Shown in pieces: positions 11,303 through 20,799 of a stretch of DNA of 64,000 nt (position 1 is the first letter of the stretch; each line of letters opens with the position of its first letter). The notes beneath the pieces are model-generated. The model did not search any database. It worked only from the letters and a program-made list of their open reading frames with translations, and was not told the DNA's origin. The DNA comes from Dugong dugon (lineage: Eukaryota; Chordata; Mammalia; Sirenia; Dugongidae), in NCBI GenBank assembly GCA_030035585.1, contig CM057467.1, positions 67,816,941 through 67,880,940 of the forward strand. The letters run 5' to 3'. Both the position numbers and the translations under genes were made by a program.

Positions 11303-11367
11303 ATCATTCGGCACTGAGTACGGCGAGGACCCTGTTCGTTGATGTGGAGGAGCGCGGGCCAGAGGCT
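11303..11367 (+). other. TENM4: TENM4 5' UTR part of the first coding exon, with an overlapping upstream ORF
   Basis: A C-then-T polypyrimidine run at about 11265-11287 and CTGCAG ending at 11302 form a good splice acceptor, so the exon probably begins at 11303 rather than at a promoter. An upstream ATG at 11342-11344 opens a short reading frame of 11 codons that stops with TGA at 11375-11377, overlapping and out of frame with the teneurin start. Its context is weak (T at -3). The teneurin frame itself has no stop anywhere back to 11303. Confidence 0.75.
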
Positions 11368-11590
11368 ATGGAAGTGAAAGAGAGGAAGCCTTACCGCTCG
11401 CTTACCCGACGCCGCGACGCCGAGCGCCGCTACACCAGCTCGTCTGCGGACAGCGAGGAGGGCAAAGCCCCGCAGAAGTCCTACAGTTCCAGCGAGACCC
11501 TGAAGGCCTACGACCAGGATGCCCGCCTCGCCTATGGCAGCCGCGTCAAAGACATGGTCCCACAGGAGGCAGAGGAGTTCTGCAGAGCAG
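11368..11590 (+). CDS. TENM4: Teneurin-4, first coding exon (residues 1-74 plus first base of codon 75)
   Basis: Teneurin-4 is a type II transmembrane adhesion protein that binds latrophilins and other teneurins at synapses and acts in axon guidance and myelination. This exon encodes the start of its cytoplasmic Ten_N domain. Translation from the ATG at 11368 begins [12 protein letters not shown], then a basic stretch RRRDAERR (residues 14-21, possible nuclear-localisation type), a Ser/acidic region (24-31), [15 protein letters not shown] (37-51) and a [10 protein letters not shown] end. I recognise this as the TENM4 paralogue rather than TENM1-3 by the [16 protein letters not shown] start. 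The ATG is in good context (G at -3 and +4). The donor AG|GTGAGG follows 11590 and leaves phase 1, matching the next exon. From memory, the human protein differs at residue 2 (Asp), 63 (Ile) and 74 (Thr). The open frame running on to 11763 is intron read-through. Identification is secure; expression cannot be seen. Confidence 0.96.
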
Positions 11591-11774
11591 GTGAGGGCGG
11601 GGCCAGGAGGGCGATGCTTGGTGCAGGTGTGCGCGCAGATGTGCACCTAGGAGTGGACATAAATCAGCAAACTGGGGTGCTGAATCCACTAAGAGTCTCT
11701 GTTATTTTACTGCCTCCAGCCTGTGGATCTGGGATAAAAAAAAACCAAAACCCTGCTCTATAGTTAATGCATAA

Positions 11775-11970
11775 GGAACCCTGGTGGCACAATGATTAAG
11801 TGCTCTGCTGCTGACCTAAAGGTTGATGGTTCCAACCCACCCAGTGGCTGCATGGAAGAAAGACCTGGAAATCTGCTTCAATAAAGATTATAGCCACGAA
11901 AACCCTATGAGGCATTTCTACTCGGTGACATGGGGTCACTATGAGTAAGAATGGCACCCAACAACAACAT
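11775..11970 (+). mobile_element. AfroSINE with target-site duplication
   Basis: Head 'ggaaccctggtggcac' and tail 'ggcacccaacaacaacat' are present. Direct repeats gttaatgcata (11764-11774) and gttaattcata (11972-11982) flank it. Confidence 0.95.
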
Positions 11971-12039
11971 TGTTAATTCATAGATCATTTATGTTCACTC
12001 TCACCCCCTTCCTTGTCATTATGATGGGGTTATGAGCTG

Positions 12040-12224
12040 CCTAGGGTTGAGACCAGAGCCACCACCCCCTCTCTTCTAAGCCTCAGCCTCCTCATCTGTT
12101 AAATGGGCGTGGATAGTACCTACTGCATTGAGTTATTGTGAGGACTTAATGAGATGACTCGTTTAAGCCGTAAGCAGGGTGACACAAAATAAGTACTCAA
12201 TAAATGTTGTTACTTTTGTTATTT
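12040..12224 (+). mobile_element. MIR SINE
   Basis: 'gcctcagcctcctcatctgt' and 'aataagtactcaataaatgt' mark the core and tail. Confidence 0.75.
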
Positions 12225-12310
12225 ATTCAATGATTGATTCGTTCAGCAAACATATCTTGAGTACCTTCTTTGTCTCAAGCACTGTGCTGATCTTGAAAGG
12301 AAGAAACTTT
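12225..12310 (-). mobile_element. L2 LINE 3' end, antisense
   Basis: 'ttcgttcagcaaacatatct' and 'tctcaagcactgtgctga' are the inverted L2 terminus. Confidence 0.65.
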
Positions 12311-12879
12311 TGAGATGGGTACGTCTAAAAACTTATTTGGGAGATATCCTGGCGCCTGCCTTCTTCTCCTTCACTTCCTACATACAGTCAGTCATCCTAC
12401 CCTGAATATCTTTCAGACCCATCCCTTCTTTCCTCAGTTCAGTCCACTGTCATCTGTCTGGGAGGGTTGCCCACAGCAACCTCTCCTTCACCTAGAGCTG
12501 CCCCCTATGGGCCATTCTCTGCACTGCAGCCCGTCTCCTGCCCTGAAGCTGAACTCTAAACCGCTTAAGCTGACATACAAGGGTTTTCCCCAAGTCCATC
12601 CCTGTCTTCCCAGGCAGTTGTATTACCTGCCTCTCCACACCCCACCCCTTGTATACTCCAGCCCCACTGAACTGCTCATTGTTCTTCACACCTGGTGTGA
12701 TAGGTGTTTCACACTCGGGTGCTTTAGTGATTTGTGCTTCTCTGCCTGCAGAGCCTTAAGCCCTCTTTGATGGCTGGTTGGTCACCACCAGTGCCTGACG
12801 ACTCACACAGCCCACCCTGGTTCTGCCCTGGCTCTCCACCCCCAGCCCCGCAAACAGGGCTAGTCAGGCACTGTGCTTT
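12311..12879. other. Intronic pyrimidine-rich sequence, partly L2-like
   Basis: The open frame at 12315-12770 (151 codons) has no domain and no splice support. Parts such as 'cacacctggtgtgataggtg' recall L2. No gene is called. Confidence 0.35.
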
Positions 12880-13025
12880 GTAATTGCTGTACACTTTGAC
12901 ATTGCTATTTAATCCTTACAGCAGCCCCATGTGATAGATACACTTGTGATCTCCATCTTATAAGAGTAAACTGAGGCACAGGGAGATGGAATCAGTTGCC
13001 TAAGATCACAGAGGCAAGAGGAACT
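12880..13025 (-). mobile_element. MIR SINE, antisense
   Basis: 'ttaatccttacagcagcccc' and 'gagtaaactgaggcacaggg' give the inverted MIR core. Confidence 0.7.
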
Positions 13026-13194
13026 GGTCAGCACCATACCCCTACCCCAATGACCTGACAACCCACCCGTGACCTTCTCCCCAGCCAACCTCATTTTCAC
13101 TCTCTCACAAGGCCTGGATCCCCACAAAAGCTGACCTGTTATCCAGGCTGCCTTTTAGGCTCAAAAAATGTGAGACCTTCAGCTTTGTTCAGAC

Positions 13195-13634
13195 TTGTGG
13201 TTAAGAGCTCAAGCTCTGGCATCAGACAGATCTGGATTTGAATTCTGGCTCTGCTGTTTTCACTAGCCTCAGCTTCTTTACCTGTACACTGAAATAATGG
13301 TTGTACCTACCTAGTAGCAGGGTTGTCATGAGGATTAATGCAGACTGTAAATAAAGCACTTGGCGCAATGCCTAACATCCAGTAAACAAAACAAACAAAC
13401 GAAAACTAGTTGCCATTGAGTCAATTCTGAGTCATGGCGACCTTCTGTGGCAGAGCAGAACTGCTCTATAGGGTTTTGAAGGCTGTGACCCTTCCAAAGC
13501 AGATTACCAAGCATTTCTTCCAAGGTGCCTCTGGGTGGGTTTGAAGACACCAGTCTTTCGGTTAGTAGCCAAGCGCTTGATCATTTGCACCACCCAGGGA
13601 CTCCTTAGCATGGAGTAGATGTTTAATAAATGCT
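13195..13634 (+). mobile_element. MIR SINE interrupted by younger SINE insertions
   Basis: The head 'ggttaagagctcaagctctg' and core lie at 13195-13385. The tail 'atggagtagatgtttaataa' resumes at 13606 after an AfroSINE, and a further tail piece follows the second SINE at 13943. Confidence 0.8.
13386..13604 (-). mobile_element. AfroSINE, antisense, inserted in a MIR
   Basis: Full-length, ending in the inverted head 'caccacccagggactcc'. It carries the variant middle 'ttccaaggtgcctctgggtg'. Confidence 0.93.
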
Positions 13635-13937
13635 CTTGTTGTTGTTAGCTGTCCTTGAGTCGGCCCCCAGCTCGTGGCAACACCACGCACACCAGGATCA
13701 GACCGCTGTGAGCCATAGGGTTTTCATTGCCTGATTTTTCAGAAGTAGATCATCAGGCCTTTCTTCCTAATCTCTATTAGTCTAAAAGCTCCCCTGAAAC
13801 TTATTTATCATGGTAGCAACACACAACCATCCACTGACAGACAGGTAGTGGGTGCACTTGAGGTGCATTGGCTGGAAATCGAACCTGGGAGTCCCATATG
13901 CAAGGCGACTATGCTACCACTGAACCACCACTACCCA
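13635..13937 (-). mobile_element. SINE with a tRNA-Gly-like head and RTE tail
   Basis: Read on the minus strand, 13934 to 13864 begins with a tRNA-Gly(GCC)-like segment: A-box-like TGGTTCAGTGG, the anticodon-region TCGCC and the B-box GGTTCGATTTCC. The rest resembles the RTE 3' region ('cagaagtagatc', 'tagcaacacaca', 'tgacagacag') and ends in (GTT)n. Direct repeats ATAAATGCT lie at 13626-13634 and 13943-13951, confirming insertion as one unit. It differs from the ordinary AfroSINE in both head and tail length (about 300 bp). Confidence 0.85.
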
Positions 13938-14164
13938 CTTCCATAAATGCTGTCTGCCATTAATTGTTATCTCTGGGTCTTAGTTTTCTGTGTTAGGAAT
14001 GAGGTTAAGGGACACAATGGTCTCAAAACTTCTTTTATCTCTGCCCTCCCTGTACTCCATAGAACTCGGTGATCCCCACCAGCCTAGCTTGGTCTTAGTG
14101 CTACCCCAGCATGTGAGGCTCAGGAGTGGAGCCCTTCTTGTCTTTGTAATGATAAGTAAGCCTT

Positions 14165-14360
14165 TACATCTTGTAGGAGGGCATTGCAGTTTACCAAGTG
14201 CTCTCCCTCACATTACTTCACTGTATCCTGAAAAATCCTGTGAAGGAGCAGATCGTAGATTATCACCCCGTTTTAAAGATAAGAACGTTGATGCTCTTGT
14301 GATGTGCCTAGCTCAAGACTGCACGGCTAATGTAGAATGAGGTAGGACATCAGCCTGTGT
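14165..14360 (-). mobile_element. MIR-like SINE, antisense (tentative)
   Basis: 'ttaccaagtgctctccctca' and 'ttttaaagataagaacgttg' resemble an inverted and diverged MIR. Confidence 0.45.
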
Positions 14361-14559
14361 CCTGAGCTTCTCAGTAAAGAGACCAAAGGACATGAAGCAA
14401 GCAGACCACAAGGACTTCTCCCATTTGATGAATAAAGCTTCCAAGCTCCCACATCACAGGGACTAGGCTGGCTTGCCAGGATTGTGAGCTCTCAGAGTCA
14501 GCCCTCACCTTGCATTTCTCCAGCCCCAGGATGTCTCTGCTCACTCATATTGACGCTGA

Positions 14560-14665
14560 GTCTAACTGCTTAAAAGGGTATTCAGGGCAGGCCACGTGGA
14601 AATCAATGCAGCCCAGGCTGTTTATTGCAAATAAATTTGATTTTTCACTTAATGTAGCAGTCACT
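14560..14665. promoter_or_regulatory. Candidate non-coding regulatory island
   Basis: A CACGTG E-box (14593-14598) is followed by 'tgtttattgcaaataaattt' (14619-14638), which combines forkhead-like and octamer/C/EBP-like sequences. No repeat is recognised. Regulatory function is inferred only. Confidence 0.25.
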
Positions 14666-15329
14666 CTTCATAACGTGTGAGCGCCTCTCGAGAGAGCCGA
14701 CCCAGCGGAGCACTGATATGTGGGCTGGGGGAGGAGACAGGGCAGGTGTTCAGGACAGGGGTGGGGAGTGGAGATTGCAGGGAGGCAGACGGAAGGGCAG
14801 CTAGGGAGTGTGGTATATAGAGACGGCGGGAAACAGATGAGGGAATTTAGGCTCCAATGTGGGGTTTTCTTTTTCTTAGAGGGAAAGCAAAACAGGATGG
14901 TAGAGTTTGGCACAAAGGAGTGACGTTCAGAATATTTAGCATTCGGTCTGGCCCAGGCCCTGGCCCATCAGAGTGTCTGCCTGGTCATTAAAGCAGAACC
15001 CATAGGCCCCTGTTGTTTAGTTACTGGATCGTGGGGAGATGAAGGCAGGAGGGTTGCAGAGAAGGGGCTGGAATAGGCTAGGGGGTGGGCATCGAGTGTG
15101 AGGAAGCTCAGACATCAGTTATTTATCAACTGGTATGGAAATATTTCATTGAGGCTGAACCATTGGAGTATCAGGCTTGGGGCACAGCTCTTCCCACACC
15201 TCTGCCCCCACTAGGCTTCAGCAGCTTTTATTTCAGCCGTGTCCTTGCTGGTCTTTCCTCCCCGTCTTCCCTCTCCCCATATCCACCCTCCAGAATACTG
15301 CCGGTGTCTGTTTGTTTATCTGTTTCTGT
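14666..15329. other. Intronic sequence without assigned features
   Basis: Purine-rich on the + strand near 14720-14840. No gene or repeat family is recognised. Confidence 0.4.
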
Positions 15330-15420
15330 AGCTAATGTTCATTGAGCACCTGCTCTGCACCAGGTGTGGTAGATGTTGGATACAGAGATGAGTAGGACAC
15401 TCAGAGAGCAAAGGGTTTAA
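15330..15420 (-). mobile_element. L2 LINE 3' end, antisense
   Basis: 'gttcattgagcacctgctct' and 'gatacagagatgagtaggac' are the inverted L2 end, directly beside the microsatellite. Confidence 0.65.
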
Positions 15421-15427
15421 TTGATAA

Positions 15428-15432
<5 letters not shown>

Positions 15433-15523
<91 letters not shown>
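15433..15523. repeat. Long (AC)n microsatellite
   Basis: About 45 uninterrupted AC units (91 bp). The long Thr-His and Cys-Val open frames here are artefacts of this repeat. Confidence 0.98.
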
Positions 15524-15525
<2 letters not shown>

Positions 15526-15824
15526 TATAATAGGATGCCTTCTCTGCTGCTTCCCTCCTACCTCTCTGGCAGTTCCTTCTTTCTTTCCTTTGCTGACTGG
15601 TCCTGTTGAGACCCCTATTGAGTCCCCTTGGTTGCTAGACTCCTTCAGTGTTCAGGCAGGTGTACACCTCTTCTCTCTTCTTACTTTGTTATCCACATTT
15701 AATATCATCCGAAAAGCTGCCCTCCGAGTTCCCCACCCAGATATCCCAACTTCTGCCTCCCCAGGCAATGTCCATGGATCCCCCCACTTTCAACCTTAAC
15801 CTCCAATTGTGCTTTTGGTTGTGT

Positions 15825-15912
15825 CTCCCCCACTTGAGTGTGAGCTCTGTAAAGACAAGCAGCATGTCCTAGTCACTGCTGTATCCCCAGGAAAGGCCCA
15901 GGGCCAGCCTGA
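15825..15912 (+). mobile_element. L2 LINE 3' fragment
   Basis: 'gagtgtgagctctgtaaaga' and 'cactgctgtatccccag' are the forward L2 3' motif. Confidence 0.75.
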
Positions 15913-15944
15913 ATTAGTTTGTATGTGGGTGCTATCTAACTATA

Positions 15945-16156
15945 CAAGAACCCTGCTGGCCCAGCAGTTTGGTACTCAGCTGTTAACCGAAAAGTTGACG
16001 GTGTGAACCCACCTAGCAGCTCTGCAGGAGAAAGACCTGGCAATCTGCTTCTGCCAAGATTATAGCCAAGAAAACCCTATGGGGCAGTTCTGCTCTGTCA
16101 CATGGGGTCACTATGAGTTGGAATTGACTGGACGGCACACAACAACAACAACAACC
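15945..16156 (+). mobile_element. AfroSINE
   Basis: Worn head 'gaaccctgctggcccagc', a clear body and an (AAC)n tail. Confidence 0.93.
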
Positions 16157-16785
16157 TGACTGTAAGTCCATTTCCCAGATCACTGGTTTAATTGGGAGAT
16201 GGTCCTCTGTGCCTTAGCCCACCCCCTCTATCTCATCCTCCCACAAAATACTCCCGAGAATATAAGAAATATGACAGCAGCAGCCCTTGAATAGACAGTG
16301 CATGAACATTCAGGAGTAACATCAAAGCTGTGTTTTCCCATGAAAGTTAACATTCCGTCTGTCACTTAAATACTAATCCCTGGGTGAACTCTCCTTACCC
16401 TTGTCTTCTCCAGGCCTCAGTCTGGGGCATTGCCGAGCCTTCTAGGGCCCTCAACAGACCCAGTCATCAGTGGCCCAGCTTTGGCTGTATGCTTTCCTCT
16501 CTGGCTTATTCCAGAGTCTGCTGATTCCCCTTCACAGCCCCACCTGGTGTGAGGAAGTGGAAGGCATAGCCTATTTCCTGTGCGCAAGGCCGACTTTTCT
16601 CTGCCGTCACCTTTTTGCTTCACTTCATTCTCTGGGCTTTCCTGACCTGGCCAGGAAGGAACTTCTGGTCCCAGGGAGCTATTTGCATCACACTGACTAG
16701 CCATTGCCCTGCTTGGGAGTGCTTCTTTCCGGGAAGTCCTCCCTGGTTTGGGAGAGGAGACCTGAAGCCCTCAGTTTAACTAACG
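16157..16785. other. Intronic sequence without assigned features
   Basis: No gene or repeat family is recognised. Confidence 0.4.
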
Positions 16786-17060
16786 TTAATTGAGCCCTTG
16801 CTGAGTATGGGCTTTTGTTCTAGGCACAGTGATTCAGAGTCCCCAAGGACTCTGGTAGGGAGCTCGGTGGAAGAAAGGCTTTATTCTGCACTGGGAATAG
16901 GTATTAGGGAAGACTTCACAGAGGAGGTGCCATTTAAGTTGGGCTTTAAAGGATATGGAGGATCTGGGCTGGTGGAGAGAAGCAGGAGGAGTACCAAAGG
17001 CAGAGCAAACAGCTTGAGCAAGGGCATGGGGGCATGGAACACCTCAGTGAGTTCAAAGAA
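16786..17060 (-). mobile_element. L2 LINE fragment, antisense, just upstream of TENM4 coding exon 2
   Basis: 'gaagacttcacagaggaggt', 'gccatttaagttgggcttta' and 'agcaaacagcttgagcaagg' are in the usual inverted L2 order. It ends about 95 bp before the acceptor. Confidence 0.7.
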
Positions 17061-17155
17061 CAACAGTCAATCCGGGGGTGGGGGGAAGGGGCCAGGCTTC
17101 TGGTGGGAGGCTCCTTCTCAGCAGCCTAACCAAATTCACCTGTGTTTCCTCCCAG

Positions 17156-17425
17156 GTGCCAACTTCACGCTGCATGAGCTGGGGCTGGGGGCAGTGACGC
17201 CCCCTCATGGCACCCTGTACAGGACCGACATCGGCCTCCCTCACTGCGGCTACTCCATGGGGGCCAGCTCTGATGCTGACATGGAGGCTGACACTGTCCT
17301 GTCCCCTGAGCACCCCATGCAGCTGTGGGGCCGGAGCACACGGTCAGGGCGCAGCTCCTGCCTGTCCAGCCGGGCCAACTCCAACCTCACACTCACCGAC
17401 ACAGAGCACGAGAACACCGAGACCG
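17156..17425 (+). CDS. TENM4: Teneurin-4, second coding exon (end of codon 75 to residue 164)
   Basis: This exon continues the cytoplasmic Ten_N domain of teneurin-4. It is 270 nt. The acceptor is TTTCCTCCCAG|GT and the donor is CG|GTGAGT, so it enters with two bases of a split Gly codon and leaves with one base of the next. The reading is [10 protein letters not shown] (76-85), [20 protein letters not shown] (89-108), then [15 protein letters not shown] (114-128), [20 protein letters not shown] (131-150) and [13 protein letters not shown] (152-164). The arrangement of [26 protein letters not shown] and [10 protein letters not shown] is characteristic of all teneurins. From memory, human TENM4 has Glu-Glu where this has Gly-Ala (86-87), and differs also at 81, 112, 129 and 130. 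The next expected exon, starting with His-Pro-Gly-Gly and rich in proline, is not present up to 64000. Confidence 0.96.
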
Positions 17426-17429
17426 GTGA

Positions 17430-19010
17430 GTAGCCCGCTTGGCCTACACCAGGACCAGAAACCCAGGTTGCGGGGCTGGGGTTTTAATTACAATATTGAT
17501 TTTCTGCTCCATGCGTGGGGCTCTGGTGAACTTGATGAAAAAATTTCTTTGCTCCTTGTGGTCAAAACTCAGAGCCTTTTGCACACCCAAGTGAAATACC
17601 CATCCATCCGTGACCTGCCAGAGACTGGGTCTCTGCTCCTTCCTTCAGATTAGAGAGACACCCAAGCGCTGGTTTAAGGCTTACGAGGTGTCTATGTCAG
17701 AGAGAGGGTAGGGGACCAGGGCGGTGATATCTGTCTCCTCACAGCATGTCCTGGGCCTGCCCAAGTCCTGCTCATTCAGTCTCTAGATGCTCGGAAGTCC
17801 TGGGAAGTTGCCCTGGGCACCGTCCCACCTGGGTTTCCCGTGTTGATCAGAGGATGACAAAAATTCTGTCGTGTTGAAATAACCTAAAACTTGAGGTTTT
17901 TATCAGCTTCCCCATGATGTCATCACAGATCTTGGAAGTGCTGGTTCTGGACTCCTTATTCCATTCACATCCCTGCAGTGACTTCTTCCAAGGCCCGAGA
18001 GATGCTGTGGGAGGAGAAAGTGACAATGCATTCACATGCCTCCTTCTTATAGTGGAGAAAAGGGAATCTTGGTTCAGAATTATCGTTCTTCGCCCTGGAC
18101 CTAGTTGGCAGATCTCTGAGGGGCTCCGCAGTTTCAGGGTGGCCCTGCAGCAGCTGCTATGGGGAATAATCTCCCTCTCTGTGGTGTTTTATGACTAACT
18201 AGCCCTGGGCACCTTTGCTAACCATGGATTCGCCTGAGAGAGCTCCTGCTGGGGTCTGGCAGTGAAGACTGAGGGAAAGTGGCAGAGCTCAGAAACAGCC
18301 CTCTGCCTGGAGGGGAGGGTGGAAGGGTGGAGGGCTTTGTTTCCTGGAAGTCCAGTGAGGGAGTCTGCTGGTGCTTCCACACCAGAGTTCTGAGGGGACT
18401 GTGGGGAGGGCAGTCGGGATTAGAAGAGGAAGAGCCAAGTCGGGTACTGGTGCCCCCTTCTGGTTTCCAGCTCCAAATGCAGACACCTAGTGATTCCTGG
18501 TTTCTCGGGGGCCAGGCAGGGACCAGGTCAAAGATAAGGGTTTGGAGAGTTAGTCACTGAAAAGGAGGTTCCAGCTGAGTTATGACGGACCAAACCCCAG
18601 ATGTGGGATCAGGCAAGAGACCATAAAAGGTCAGGGTAAGTGGGGAAATTTCTTCCTCTTAAAGAGTCAGATGCAGCAGAGTTCCAAAGGTCAATTCTGC
18701 CACCCTTCCCAGAAGAGTCAGATGTTATCCTACGCAGCTTTGTCCTTGTTTGGGGGTAGGGGAACAGCCGGTGCTGGAGACTGGCTTGGAAGTGTCACCA
18801 TCTCCTGACCCCTAGCCAGCCCTATGAATGGACAGAAGATCTCAGCACCTGAAAAAGTGTGCCTTCTCTGCAGTGGGGAACCATCCATACTCCATCACCC
18901 ACCTTCCCACCAAGGCCCAAGCTGAGCCAGCGGCGCTTCCTCTCCACACTCCCTAACCGTGCACTGAACCGAAGCACTGATCTGTAGGATGACGCCTACA
19001 AATGGTATCT
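17430..19010. other. Intronic single-copy sequence downstream of coding exon 2
   Basis: No interspersed repeat or further exon is recognised over 1.5 kb, an unusually repeat-free stretch for this window. Proximity to an exon may explain it. Confidence 0.45.
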
Positions 19011-19011
19011 G

Positions 19012-19152
19012 ATTAGGAGGCAGGAAGTCTGAGTTCTGGCCCCTGTTTCATCACTGACCTATGGCATAGCATTGGATGGACTACATCCTTTCTCTGGACC
19101 TCAGGTTCTTCATCTATAAAGTACAAAGTTTTAATGAAATAAGCATTTTCTA
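19012..19152 (+). mobile_element. MIR SINE
   Basis: 'gaggcaggaagtctgagttc' to 'cctcaggttcttcatctata' gives the MIR core. It is cut by the AfroSINE that follows. Confidence 0.6.
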
Positions 19153-19162
19153 TATCCTGAGA

Positions 19163-19363
19163 GTAAAACCCATTGCCCTCAAGTCGATTCTGGCTCATAG
19201 CAACCCTATAGGACAGTAGAACTGCCCCATAGGGTTTCCAAGGCTATAATTTTTACAGAAGCAGACTGCCATATCTTTCTCCTGCAGAGTGACTGGTGGA
19301 TTCGAACCACTGACCTTTCAGTTAGCAGCTGAGTGCTTAACCACTGTGCCACCAGAGCCCCTC
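19163..19363 (-). mobile_element. AfroSINE, antisense, with target-site duplication
   Basis: Full-length. Direct repeats TATCCTGAGA lie at 19153-19162 and 19364-19373. Confidence 0.96.
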
Positions 19364-19373
19364 TATCCTGAGA

Positions 19374-19740
19374 ACAGTGATTGGGACAAAATTAGATTTT
19401 GGGGGTGGGGATATTCTGTGGTCAAATGTTACAGGTTTACACTGGGTTAAACAAATTTAAACAGGATCCTTTACTGCAGAGTTTCTCAGAGCCTTTAATA
19501 TGCTATCATGCATGCTGATGTGCTAATTAACAAGGAGGGATATACGCAGCAATTCCCAATATTTTTTGACCACAGATCTCTTTATTCTCAGAGCATCTGA
19601 TGGGACTAGTATTCTAGGAAGAACTTTTAGGGAATAGCTGAGGTGAATGACCTCCAGGCCCTTCTAGATCTAAAATTCTGGATTCTAAGATACGGGATCT
19701 TTGTAGGGATGGTGCACAAGAGGAAAATAACAGTAATAGT
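19374..19740. other. Intronic sequence without assigned features
   Basis: 'ggtgaatgacctccaggccc' and 'tctagatctaaaattctgga' suggest a faint old SINE-like piece. No gene is seen. Confidence 0.35.
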
Positions 19741-19995
19741 AACAACAACAATAGTTAATAGCTGTTGCTAATTATCAGAACCCAGGCGCTGTGCTAAGCA
19801 CTTTAATTATATGATCTCATTTACTCCCTCTACACCCCTTTGTGGTAGGTGGGATCATTATCCACACTGCACAAGATAAAGAATCTGGAACACAGAGAGG
19901 TTAAAAATCCTGCCTAGGTCACACAGCTGTAAATAGTGGAGATAAGATTTGAACTCAGGCCCATGAGACTCTCAAATCTTTACTCTCATAGCCCT
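19741..19995 (-). mobile_element. MIR SINE, antisense
   Basis: 'aggcgctgtgctaagcactt', 'acacagagaggttaaaaatc' and 'tttgaactcaggcccatgag' cover nearly the whole element. Confidence 0.85.
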
Positions 19996-20499
19996 GCTTA
20001 TCATAGTGAATTCTCTCTGCAACAAAATACCTGGGTTGTTTGTTCTTTTGAAGGCTTCTTGCCATGGTGACAAATGATCATTTTTCCATAAAGTCATCAC
20101 TGAGTGAGGCGCATACCGCCCACGTTATTGTATAGTCCCTGAGAGCTGAATTAAGCTCTGCTGGGTGAAGAGCTTCAGCCTTTGACAATGGGGACAGGGA
20201 AATGGTTACCTGCTTCCCCTGGCCATGCCACTCTGTTCTTCCAGATCATCCATGTCCAGTTGAGCCACTGTAAACTTGTAGTCAGAGAAGATGGGCAGGC
20301 AAAGGAGGTGAACAGGTGAATCTAGCAGAAGGCTCCTCGCCTCCATATCCCTTACTGGCTTGGCCTCCCCAAACCCAGACACTCCGTGGGTGCCCCCGTG
20401 CACATCCACTTGCGCCCACTTGGGTAGTTACAGTAAAGGCTTTGTTATACTCAGGTCTAAATAACGATGGCGTTCTTAGCAATGGATCACTTTTATTCA

Positions 20500-20600
20500 C
20501 TCATTAGGTTTACAGCACTCTTGTTCACACGTTATCTCCTCAGCTTATAGCTGAGGAAACCTGGGCACAGAGGTGAAGAGGCCTGTACAGGGTCGTGTGT
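20500..20600 (-). mobile_element. MIR SINE fragment, antisense
   Basis: 'gttatctcctcagcttatag' to 'aaacctgggcacagaggtga'. Confidence 0.5.
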
Positions 20601-20799
20601 CAAGCTCAGCTGGAGCCAGGCTCTATCACAGAGTCTTGGCTCTCCCTCTCTACCCCTCCCACTCTCCCATCATTCTTGCCGCCCCTCCTCTTCTTCTTGC
20701 CCATCCATCCTCCTCTTTTTCTTTGATGGATCACATCATCAGAACAGGGCTCGATTTCACTGGACCCTTTAGCCAGCATAGCACAGTGTAGAGGGAAGC

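Larger units (their letters stand above)
11591..17155 (+). other. TENM4: TENM4 intron between coding exons 1 and 2 (phase 1)
   Basis: It starts GTGAGG and ends CCTCCCAG. It is 5,565 bp long and holds AfroSINEs, a tRNA-Gly-headed SINE, MIR and L2 pieces and a long AC microsatellite. Only weak ORFs without splice-site support lie within. Confidence 0.93.

Noticed and set aside
11344..11367. GTG-initiated start upstream of the TENM4 ATG
   Set aside because: GTG starts are a bacterial convention. The ATG at 11368 has good context and matches the known teneurin-4 start.
12315..12770. 151-codon open frame on the + strand
   Set aside because: Pyrimidine-rich, no recognised domain, lies within the TENM4 intron without exon-like boundaries.
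13864..13934. A functional tRNA-Gly gene on the - strand
   Set aside because: The acceptor stem has mismatches, and the segment is the head of a SINE with target duplications and an RTE tail.
15316..15609. Poly-Thr-His and poly-Cys-Val open frames
   Set aside because: Direct products of the AC microsatellite.
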